Below, in pieces: positions 1 to 5,486 of a DNA stretch of 5,501 bases. Source of the DNA: an uncultured Bacilli bacterium (GTDB lineage: Bacteria > Bacillota_I > Bacilli_A > RF39 > UBA660); NCBI GenBank assembly GCA_944336815.1, contig CALVLG010000062.1:1-5501 (forward strand), in the 5' to 3' direction. Every line of letters starts with the position of its first letter. Within the stretch, counting starts at the first letter, position 1. Position numbers and translations under genes: made by a program. Below the pieces are notes generated by a model. The model had not been told where the DNA came from, searched no databases, and was given only the letters and a program-made list of their open reading frames with translations.

Positions 1-45
1 TCATATTCTGTATACATTTTGATACCCACTTTCTATTCTAAAATA

Positions 46-74
46 AGTTTAGCACATCCACGTTTTTTTTGCAA
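46..74 (-). promoter_or_regulatory. possible divergent promoter toward a gene beyond the left edge
   Basis: On the minus strand TTGCAA (69-74, 4 of 6 matches to TTGACA) is separated by 17 bases from TAAACT (46-51, 4 of 6 matches to TATAAT). About 30 bases further along the minus strand there is an ATG (15-17) opening a frame M-Y-T-E-Y that runs off the window, preceded by only a weak purine-rich AGTGGG. In an AT-rich sequence such hexamer pairs arise by chance, and only five codons are visible, so I do not call a gene. This is a weak suggestion that the neighbour on the left is transcribed away from the window. Confidence 0.2.
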
Positions 75-80
75 TCGTTC

Positions 81-109
81 TTGGTGTTTTTTAGAACTCA
101 TGATATAAT
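81..109 (+). promoter_or_regulatory. sigma-A-type promoter with extended -10
   Basis: TTGGTG (81-86) is followed after exactly 17 bases by a perfect TATAAT (104-109), itself preceded by TGA at 101-103, which makes the extended -10 motif TGnTATAAT. Transcription would begin near 115-117, leaving a leader of about 19 bases that holds just the ribosome binding site of the following gene. The -35 matches in only three of six positions, which the extended -10 would compensate. Because the ATG at 69 lies upstream of this promoter, the promoter also helps decide the gene start. Confidence 0.75.
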
Positions 110-121
110 CAAAGAAGTAAT

Positions 122-128
122 GGAGGTG
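122..128 (+). promoter_or_regulatory. strong Shine-Dalgarno that fixes a TTG start
   Basis: GGAGGTG (122-128) is a near-perfect complement of the 16S rRNA 3' end. The gap between GGAGG and the TTG at 135 is 8 bases, the ideal spacing. The in-frame ATG at 120 directly precedes the motif and the ATG at 69 has no comparable site, so TTG 135 is the likely initiation codon. Confidence 0.8.
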
Positions 129-134
129 GGGAGT

Positions 135-581
135 TTGCATAAGTGTAAAAAGTTTTTTGGGGGTTTAATTTTTTTGCTTTTGGGATTGGCTCTTTTAGCC
201 TTCCTTTCTTTTGATAAATATTTATTAACTTTACAGAAAGATTATCGTTTGGCAAAAATTGAAAGATACGATAATTTTACAATGTCTTTGCAAAAAGAAA
301 ACCGTTGTACTTTAAAAAAGATTGGTGAAGTTAAGGAAACAGAAATTTTTTATTATTGTTTAGAGCGGGTTTATATTCATTATGGTAGTACGACGGAAAT
401 TTTAGAAGTTGCTTTGCAAAACGATTTAATAAGTATTAGTGATATTCTAAGTCATACTACAAGAGTAGAAAAAGATTTCTATCATTATAAAAATACGAGA
501 CAAGAGACTGAATTTTATCTTTATTTTACAAACAATCAACTTATTTTGATGCCGGATGCAGCTAATAAAGCGCTTTTTTAA
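135..581 (+). CDS. hypothetical membrane-anchored protein (TTG start)
   Basis: I do not recognise a named family. From the TTG at 135 the product is 148 residues: a short basic N-terminus (H-K-C-K-K), one hydrophobic segment at about residues 7-25, then a hydrophilic domain of about 120 residues. The arrangement is that of a signal anchor or uncleaved signal peptide, with the main domain probably outside the membrane; no lipobox is evident. C58 and C75 in that domain could pair. The stretch around residues 73-106 (LERVYIHYG, then ALQND and ISDIL) recalls small secreted Firmicutes proteins with a strand pair followed by a helix, but that is an impression from memory. An ATG at 69 in the same frame would add 22 residues but lies upstream of the promoter. 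The gene stands alone, with its own promoter, and its last 20 bases overlap the tail of the convergent flippase gene. Function unknown. Confidence 0.7.
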   Translation: MHKCKKFFGGLIFLLLGLALLAFLSFDKYLLTLQKDYRLAKIERYDNFTMSLQKENRCTLKKIGEVKETEIFYYCLERVYIHYGSTTEILEVALQNDLISISDILSHTTRVEKDFYHYKNTRQETEFYLYFTNNQLILMPDAANKALF

Positions 582-1854
582 GGATGCGGTAATTTAAGAA
601 AACGACAATTATGATGTTTATTATTTCGGAAAAGACTAGGCCATATATGCCTACGCGCAAAAAAGAAAGAATACTCATTATTAAAAGTTTTATAATTGCG
701 CCTAAAAGTGTTATTTTCATTGCATCTTTGGCTTTATTTATGGCTTGAAGGGTGCTTGTTAAAGGAGCTTCTAAGTAAAATAAGACAAAGAATGGAGCAA
801 GGATGAAGATGTAATCACTGCCACGAGTGGTTTTGTATAAAATTTCAAGAAAAAAGTCACGGGTGAAAAAAAGAAAGATGGAAAAAAATAAACCGATGGT
901 AAATGAATATTTTAAGGCTTGGTTCATTCTTTTTTTGACTAAAGTATAATTTTTTAGATTGTAGTATTTACTAATTTCGGGGATTAAAATTTGACAAATA
1001 GCTGCGATGAAAAAAGAAGGAAGAGTTAATAAACCAATAGCGTAAGCATTATATGAGGCATACTCGGCTAAGATGTAACTTGATGGGTAGCCAACAAAAA
1101 GTAAGATGTTAGTTAATAATATTGGTTCGAGAAAAAAAGCAATATTACCGATAATTCTTCCGGATACACTAGGAATACTGGTGGCAAGTATTTCATTAAT
1201 GATACTTTTAGACGGTAAAAAATCGTTTTTGGTAAGCATTATTTTTTTGGGTAAATATAGATAAAAAACAAAGATACTTATTATTTCAGTGATGATATTA
1301 AATAGAATGTAACTAACAACGCCTAAAATTATACTTTTAGAAACTAGTTTAGGTAATAAAAAGATTAAAAAGATAATTCTTGCTAGTTGTTCAAAGATGT
1401 TAGAAACGGTGTTTGGAATAACTTTCATTTTGCCTAAGAAGTAACCTTTTAAAACACTGGTAATACTAATAAATGGAAGGGTAAAAGCCATAGCGTATAT
1501 TAAAGGGGTTAGGATTTCTTCTTTTAAGAGAGTGCTACTAATAAATGGGGCAAGGAGTAAAACAAGTAAGAGAAGAACAAAGGAAAAAGTAAGGCCAAAA
1601 AAAAGAGAAGTAAACATTATTTTGGGGCGGGCCGTTGTTTGTTTACTAATTATTTTAGAAATACTAATAGGAAGGGAAAAGCTAGCTAAAGCGATTAATA
1701 AACTAAAGGTGGGACTTACAATGGTATAAAGATTCATACCTTCATCAGTTATGGTTCGGGTGAAAAGAACACGAATGATAAAACTTAATATTTTGGTAAT
1801 TAAACCGCCAATTAATAATATGAAAATTGACATTTTAAAAGTATCTTTTTTCAT
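562..1854 (-). CDS. SpoVB/MurJ-like oligosaccharide or lipid flippase (MOP superfamily)
   Basis: This is a 430-residue, very hydrophobic integral membrane protein with about 12 predicted membrane segments (roughly 9-31, 42-68, 79-103, 114-138, 152-170, 174-200, 225-252, 262-290, 313-333, 345-368, 380-400 and 402-424). Members of the family move lipid-linked sugar precursors, such as lipid II or polysaccharide units, across the cytoplasmic membrane. The stretch LKGYFLGKMKVIPNTVSN (135-152) followed by EQLARI (155-160) matches the family pattern GYFQG, P.A.SQ, EQ..R of SpoVB. The position next to comN, as I recall in Bacillus, supports SpoVB as the nearest named relative. At 430 residues it is shorter than SpoVB or MurJ (about 500 or more, usually 14 segments), and it appears to lack the last two segments. 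ATG at 1854 has AGGA at 8 bases. The precise substrate, and whether the organism sporulates, cannot be told from sequence. Confidence 0.8.
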   Translation of the reverse strand: MKKDTFKMSIFILLIGGLITKILSFIIRVLFTRTITDEGMNLYTIVSPTFSLLIALASFSLPISISKIISKQTTARPKIMFTSLFFGLTFSFVLLLLVLLLAPFISSTLLKEEILTPLIYAMAFTLPFISITSVLKGYFLGKMKVIPNTVSNIFEQLARIIFLIFLLPKLVSKSIILGVVSYILFNIITEIISIFVFYLYLPKKIMLTKNDFLPSKSIINEILATSIPSVSGRIIGNIAFFLEPILLTNILLFVGYPSSYILAEYASYNAYAIGLLTLPSFFIAAICQILIPEISKYYNLKNYTLVKKRMNQALKYSFTIGLFFSIFLFFTRDFFLEILYKTTRGSDYIFILAPFFVLFYLEAPLTSTLQAINKAKDAMKITLLGAIIKLLIMSILSFLRVGIYGLVFSEIINIIIVVFLNYRILKKALY

Positions 1855-1859
1855 CTAAT

Positions 1860-1866
1860 CTTTCCT
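1860..1866 (-). promoter_or_regulatory. ribosome binding site of the flippase gene
   Basis: Read on the minus strand, AGGAAAG occupies 1866 to 1860, with 8 bases between AGGA and the ATG that begins at 1854. This supports the chosen start. No convincing -35/-10 pair is visible for this gene; TATTAT hexamers on the minus strand within 1885-1896 could serve as -10 elements, but the sequence upstream of them is poor. Confidence 0.65.
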
Positions 1867-1883
1867 ATTCTTTTATTATGAGC

Positions 1884-1889
1884 TATAAT
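1884..1889 (+). promoter_or_regulatory. possible -10 box for the comN-relA-dtd operon
   Basis: A perfect TATAAT lies 47 bases before the comN start in the 81-base divergent region. The hexamer 17 bases upstream is TTTCCT, only three of six matches to the -35 consensus, and there is no extended -10 TG. It is the best candidate for the operon promoter but is a modest one. It overlaps TATTAT-like hexamers on the other strand, so the same spot could also serve the flippase gene. Confidence 0.4.
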
Positions 1890-1921
1890 AATAATATGTT
1901 TGGGAAAAAAATATAGAAGTT

Positions 1922-1927
1922 AAGGAG
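1922..1927 (+). promoter_or_regulatory. Shine-Dalgarno of comN
   Basis: AAGGAG sits 8 bases before the ATG at 1936. It is by far the strongest ribosome binding site in the operon; the three downstream genes have weaker sites inside or next to the preceding gene. Confidence 0.75.
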
Positions 1928-1935
1928 ACTAGCAA

Positions 1936-2193
1936 ATGGAAACATTTACAAACAAAGAAGAACTCTTTAAAAGATTATTGCCAGCTTTAAGGGTAAAAGT
2001 TAAAGACATGCATAAAGAAAAAATGCTTTTTGTTAAAGAAAGTGATATATGGGGGTACTTTTGTCATGAAGTTTGGCCAAATAAATATAATTTGACTCTT
2101 TGTGAAATGGTTGAAGACATTTTACATACAGATAATTTTAAAATATATCAAAATTTAAAGGATGGACGATATGGAAAAAATCATGGTGAATAA
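1936..2193 (+). CDS. comN: ComN-type post-transcriptional regulator
   Basis: An 85-residue soluble protein resembling the ComN (YrzD) family of small Bacilli regulators. In B. subtilis ComN acts post-transcriptionally on the comE operon message and is linked to the cell pole or septum through DivIVA. The family pattern is visible: an N-terminal helix RLLPALRVKVKD (13-24), then V33 with DIWGYF (37-42), W47, and a C-terminal helix with MVEDIL (58-63) followed by a hydrophilic end. The paired tryptophans, and the V.DIL motif about a dozen residues after the second, are the most telling. Its size is close to the usual 85-100 residues. It is the first gene of the plus-strand operon, and the next gene begins inside it. 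A position beside a spoVB-like gene agrees with Bacillus gene order. Nothing shows that competence is its target here, since no com genes are in view; a wider role in mRNA control is possible. Confidence 0.7.
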   Translation: METFTNKEELFKRLLPALRVKVKDMHKEKMLFVKESDIWGYFCHEVWPNKYNLTLCEMVEDILHTDNFKIYQNLKDGRYGKNHGE

Positions 2194-2818
2194 ACAAAAT
2201 AGTATATGTATAAGAGGAAGCAAAACTTTGTATTTTGATCCTTTAGAAATTGGACCTAAACATGATGCTGATTATGTTTTTATTACCCATTCGCATTTTG
2301 ATCATTTTTCGCTTTTAGCTATTTTAGAAATTAAAAATGATCATACAGTTTTTATTACTCCAAAAGATATTGTGGAAGAACTTTTATCGGTAGGAATTAG
2401 GGAAGAATATATTATGGTGGTTAAACCAAACCAAAAATATGTTTTAAAAAATCTTGAATTTCAAACGATTCCAGCTTATAACTTGCATAAAAAAAATCAT
2501 TTAAAAGAAGCTGGGTGGGTATCTTACATTGTTTCGTTTGATAATATCGTTTATTATATTGCTGGGGATACTGATGTCACTAAAGAAAGCAAAGAAGTTA
2601 AATGTGATGTTGCTTTTTTACCAGTTGGGGGAACATTTACAATGGATTGTTTAGAAGCGGCAAGTTTATGTAATATTATTAAACCAAAACTGGCGATTCC
2701 AACGCATTATGGGTATGTTGTTGGTAGTTATGCTGATGCCCAAATATTTAAAAAGAAATTAGATAAAAGTATTGCTTGTAAAATATTTATGAAAGAAGAG
2801 AAGAAAAATGGAAAATAA
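2171..2818 (+). CDS. metallo-beta-lactamase-fold hydrolase (UlaG/UPF0173-like, COG2220 type)
   Basis: A 215-residue soluble metallohydrolase of the compact MBL group (Lactamase_B_3 type). Counting from the ATG at 2171, the metal-binding signature THSHFDH gives H40, H42, D44 and H45. It is followed by PAYN (101-104) with nearby H106 and H110, GDTD with D133, PVGGTFTMD (151-159) then EAA (162-164), and the final ligand H179 in PTHYG. All expected ligands are present, so the enzyme should be active. Relatives range from lactonases to phosphodiesterases, and the substrate cannot be inferred. I chose the start at 2171 because AAAGGA (2157-2162) lies 8 bases before it. ATG 2162 is also in frame (three more residues) but has no site, and ATG 2183 is a third option. 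The gene overlaps comN by 23 bases and relA by 11, so it is embedded in the operon. A link to alarmone or tRNA metabolism is speculation from position alone. Confidence 0.85.
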   Translation: MEKIMVNKQNSICIRGSKTLYFDPLEIGPKHDADYVFITHSHFDHFSLLAILEIKNDHTVFITPKDIVEELLSVGIREEYIMVVKPNQKYVLKNLEFQTIPAYNLHKKNHLKEAGWVSYIVSFDNIVYYIAGDTDVTKESKEVKCDVAFLPVGGTFTMDCLEAASLCNIIKPKLAIPTHYGYVVGSYADAQIFKKKLDKSIACKIFMKEEKKNGK

Positions 2819-4952
2819 AGAAAAAATGTATGAAGAGCTTCTTTCTTTGGCAACGAAAAAATATACGCCAGATGAAGTGGAGCTAATTAAAAAAAGTTAT
2901 GAATTTGCTTTTTTAAAACATCAAGGAAGAGTGAGACTAAATAAAACAGAATATATGACGCATCCTTTAGGGGTGGCCCTTATCTTGCTTGATTTAGATG
3001 TCGATGCTGTTACTATCGCCGCGGCTTTAATTCATGAAACAATTAATCATGCTGATGCAACCAAAGAAGAAATTGAAGAATTATTTGGGAGTGAAGTGGC
3101 TTCAATTGTTTATGTTATTTCTAAATTAAATCGGTTAGAACTAAGTGATGACTCCGAACATGCGGCTTTAAATTTACGGAAAATATTAGTTGGCATGAGT
3201 GAAGATGTGCGGGTTTTGTTTTTGAAAATGGCTGATCGATTACATAATTTAAGAACAGCGGATGCGTTAGATAAAGAGGCTTTAAAGAAAAAAGTTCATG
3301 AAACGATGACGGTTTTAATTCCGATTGCCCATCGCCTTGGAATGTATAAAATAAAAGGTGAGATGGAAGATTTATGCCTTAAATATAGTAAACCTGATGT
3401 ATATAATGATATTTTAGAAAGATTAAATGCTTCGTTTGAGGAGTTACATGAATCATTAGAAGAAATGGAAGAATCTATTTCAGAAATGTTGATGGAACAA
3501 AATATTCCATTTAAAATTAAGAGTCGGGTAAAAAGTGTTTACAGTATATATAATAAATTAAATAACGGCAAAAAATGGGAAAACATTTATGATATTTTGG
3601 CTTTAAGGGTTATTGTTGAAAAAGTTAGTGAATGTTATTTAGCAATTGGGCTTATTCATGCTAAATATAGACCTATTCCAGGGCGTTTTAAAGATTATAT
3701 CGCGATGCCTAAAGCTAATATGTATCAAAGTTTACATACGGGGGTTTTTGGTTCTGATGGTAACCGGTATGAGATTCAAGTTAGAACTGAAGAGATGGAT
3801 GAGTTTGCCGAGAAAGGGGTAGCTTCCCATTTTGCTTATAAAGAAAAACATTATATAAAAAATGTGATGGAACAACGGTTAGAGATATTACGAAATTTAA
3901 TTGAAGCTAATGCTTCTTTAAGTGATATTGAATTTGCTAGTGATGTCGAAAATGAATTATTAAATGATTCTATTTATGTCTTTACTCCTAAAGGGGATGT
4001 TTTAGAATTACCGATTGGCTCAACGCCGCTTGATTTTGCTTATCGGATTCACTCTGATGTAGGTGATCATTGTGTTCAAGCAATTGTTAATGATACAAGT
4101 GTTCCTTTAAACTATGAATTACATAATAACGACATTGTTAAAATAAGAACTAATATGGCCGCGACACCTAATAAAGAATGGCTTAGTTTTGTAAAATCAA
4201 GTCATGCTAAAAATAAGATTAAGGCTTACTTTAGTAAACAAGATAAAGAGATGTATACCGAAAAAGGAAAAACTATCTTGGCTAATGAAATTAGAAAAAG
4301 AAAACTTTCTTTTGATCAAGTTTTAAGTAATGACAATATTAAGAAAATTTGTAAAGATTTAAAATTAGAAACAATAGATGATATTTATTTTTCAATTGGT
4401 TCTTTACGTTATACGGCGGCTTACATTATTAATTTAACAACAGAAGATAAGAAAAACGTTGAAGATATTATGCTTGAGAAAGTATCGCAAAATAATGCGA
4501 GTCTTAAAAGTAATAAAAATAGTAACAGTGAGATTTTGGTTGATAATCAAGATGGTATCCTAGTTAATTTGGCAAAATGCTGTCAACCTGTTTTTGGGGA
4601 TGAAATAGTTGGCTATATTACTAAGGGTGAAGGAGTAACCGTTCATAAAAAAGATTGTCCTAATGTAAAAAATAAAGAAAATCGTTTTGTTAAAGTAGAA
4701 TGGAATAAAGAAGTTTCGGCTGATTTCTTAACTGATATTGATGTAACAACAGATATTTCTAAAAATTACTTGTTAGATTTAATTAGTAAAGCTACTAGTA
4801 AAAAAGTATATATTGATGGGGTTAAAACGAAAAATAAAGAATTAGAAACGGTTTATACTTTGACTTTAAAAGTTAAAGATAAAGAACAATTAGAAGACTA
4901 TATGAATAGTTTATATGCTTATAAATTTGTTAAAAAGGTGGAAAGAAAATGA
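2808..4952 (+). CDS. relA: long RelA/SpoT homologue: (p)ppGpp synthetase with degenerate HD hydrolase domain
   Basis: The stringent-response enzyme transfers pyrophosphate from ATP to GDP or GTP to make (p)ppGpp, normally sensing uncharged tRNA at the ribosome. At 714 residues it is slightly shorter than typical Rel (about 735). Domain order is complete: HD hydrolase (about 25-180), synthetase (about 225-345), TGS (387-447, with the conserved IHSDVG), helical region (450-565), Asn/Ser-rich linker (560-575), zinc-finger/RIS (C591, C592, H613, C617) and ACT (about 640-714). The synthetase keeps R240, K242, S246, K250, D262, Y306, H310, E322 and the RFKD motif (293-296) of Gram-positive bifunctional enzymes. 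The HD domain keeps R43, H52, H76, D143 and N147, but the HDxxED signature has become H76-E77-T-I-N80-H81, so hydrolysis may be weak or absent. The ATG at 2808 overlaps the MBL gene by 11 bases behind a purine-rich AGAAGAGAAG; M7 (2826) is an alternative start. The stop shares ATGA with dtd. Confidence 0.95.
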   Translation: MENKEKMYEELLSLATKKYTPDEVELIKKSYEFAFLKHQGRVRLNKTEYMTHPLGVALILLDLDVDAVTIAAALIHETINHADATKEEIEELFGSEVASIVYVISKLNRLELSDDSEHAALNLRKILVGMSEDVRVLFLKMADRLHNLRTADALDKEALKKKVHETMTVLIPIAHRLGMYKIKGEMEDLCLKYSKPDVYNDILERLNASFEELHESLEEMEESISEMLMEQNIPFKIKSRVKSVYSIYNKLNNGKKWENIYDILALRVIVEKVSECYLAIGLIHAKYRPIPGRFKDYIAMPKANMYQSLHTGVFGSDGNRYEIQVRTEEMDEFAEKGVASHFAYKEKHYIKNVMEQRLEILRNLIEANASLSDIEFASDVENELLNDSIYVFTPKGDVLELPIGSTPLDFAYRIHSDVGDHCVQAIVNDTSVPLNYELHNNDIVKIRTNMAATPNKEWLSFVKSSHAKNKIKAYFSKQDKEMYTEKGKTILANEIRKRKLSFDQVLSNDNIKKICKDLKLETIDDIYFSIGSLRYTAAYIINLTTEDKKNVEDIMLEKVSQNNASLKSNKNSNSEILVDNQDGILVNLAKCCQPVFGDEIVGYITKGEGVTVHKKDCPNVKNKENRFVKVEWNKEVSADFLTDIDVTTDISKNYLLDLISKATSKKVYIDGVKTKNKELETVYTLTLKVKDKEQLEDYMNSLYAYKFVKKVERK
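4936..4941 (+). promoter_or_regulatory. Shine-Dalgarno of dtd inside the relA tail
   Basis: AGGTGG lies within the last codons of relA, 7 bases before the dtd ATG (4949). With the ATGA stop/start overlap this is the usual arrangement for coupled translation or reinitiation. Confidence 0.65.
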
Positions 4953-5389
4953 GAGTAGTAGTTCAAAGAGCTAAGAATGCTAGTGTTTTAGTTAATGATA
5001 GTATTACTGGCCAAGCTAGTTATGGTCTTATGTTGTTAGTTGGTTTTACCAAAGGAGATAATGAAGAAATTATTAAAAAAATGGTTCAAAAAATAATAAA
5101 ATTACGTATTTTTCCTGATGAAAATGGGGTTATGAATAAAAATGTTTTGGAAGCTGAAGGAACTATTTTATCAATTAGTCAGTTTACTTTATATGCGGAT
5201 ACAAGTAAAGGGAATAGACCTAGTTATCTTCATGCTTTAAACGGGGAAGAAGCAGTTGTTTTATATCAAAATTTTAATGAAGAATTAAAAAAATTTATTC
5301 ATACTGAAACAGGGGTTTTTGGGGCAGATATGGAAGTTAATTTTACCAATATTGGGCCAACAACCATTCTTTTAGAAATAAATAATTAA
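4949..5389 (+). CDS. dtd: D-aminoacyl-tRNA deacylase
   Basis: Dtd hydrolyses D-amino acids (and glycine) wrongly attached to tRNA, so that they are not used in translation; it acts in the cytoplasm as a homodimer. The 146-residue length is exactly that of the family. The start MRVVVQRAKNASVLV is typical. The catalytic SQFTL motif is at 77-81, KGNRPSY at 87-93, TGVFGADM at 121-128, and the Gly-cisPro motif appears as NIGPTT (134-139; G136 and P137), where many homologues read NDGPVT. All core motifs are intact, so an active enzyme is expected. It is last in the operon, overlaps the relA stop by four bases and is followed at once by a terminator. The relA-dtd pairing is common in Bacilli and fits a shared concern with tRNA charging status. 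Confidence 0.96.
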   Translation: MRVVVQRAKNASVLVNDSITGQASYGLMLLVGFTKGDNEEIIKKMVQKIIKLRIFPDENGVMNKNVLEAEGTILSISQFTLYADTSKGNRPSYLHALNGEEAVVLYQNFNEELKKFIHTETGVFGADMEVNFTNIGPTTILLEINN

Positions 5390-5392
5390 GGT

Positions 5393-5430
5393 AAAAGATT
5401 TGAACTTTCTTGATGTTTAAGTCTTTTTTT
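5393..5430 (+). terminator. Rho-independent terminator of the operon
   Basis: AAGATTTGAAC (5395-5405) pairs with GTTTAAGTCTT (5415-5425) as an 11-base-pair stem with two G-U pairs around a 9-base loop. Two further A-U pairs extend the base using A5393-5394 and T5426-5427. The right arm runs into seven T's (5424-5430). It starts four bases after the dtd stop. The stem is AU-rich, as is usual in such genomes, but position and T-tract make the call convincing. Confidence 0.8.
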
Positions 5431-5457
5431 CTTACAAAAATGTAATGATTAGGCCAC

Positions 5458-5486
5458 TTGTACTTTTAAATCCTCTATGGTAAAAT
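5458..5486 (+). promoter_or_regulatory. extended -10 promoter for a gene beyond the right edge
   Basis: TTGTAC (5458-5463) is followed after 17 bases by TAAAAT (5481-5486, five of six matches), preceded by TGG at 5478-5480, which again makes an extended -10. Transcription would start near 5493, and the gene it serves lies outside the window. The interval between the terminator and this promoter (5431-5457) shows nothing else. The architecture matches the promoter at 81-109. Confidence 0.55.

Noticed and set aside
1..17. Start of a minus-strand gene (M-Y-T-E-Y) running off the left edge
   Set aside because: Five codons and a poor ribosome binding site are not enough to support a gene call; only the weak promoter-like pair is listed.
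69..134. N-terminal extension of the small membrane protein from ATG 69
   Set aside because: It lies upstream of and across the promoter at 81-109 and lacks a Shine-Dalgarno, while TTG 135 has an ideal one.
567..576. Perfect palindrome AAAGCGCTTT followed by more T's, as a bidirectional terminator
   Set aside because: With a minimal loop only about three base pairs remain, too weak to terminate; it also lies within both coding sequences.
548..588. Repeated GGATGC/GATGC words near the convergent overlap
   Set aside because: They are short, irregularly spaced and partly coding, with no unit structure; chance is a sufficient explanation.
1532..1729. Plus-strand open frame of 65 codons inside the flippase gene
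   Set aside because: It is antisense to a well-supported membrane protein, has no ribosome binding site of note, and its composition (Lys/Arg-rich, then hydrophobic) simply mirrors the opposite strand.
4950..4952. TGA at the end of relA as a tryptophan codon (Mycoplasma code)
   Set aside because: Tryptophans use TGG throughout, the protein ends at the normal C-terminus of the ACT domain, TAG follows one codon later, and the ATGA overlap with dtd is a standard arrangement.
2808..4952. relA as a pseudogene because of the altered HD site
   Set aside because: The frame is intact over 714 codons and all other domains keep their conserved residues, so this is a functional change in one domain rather than decay.
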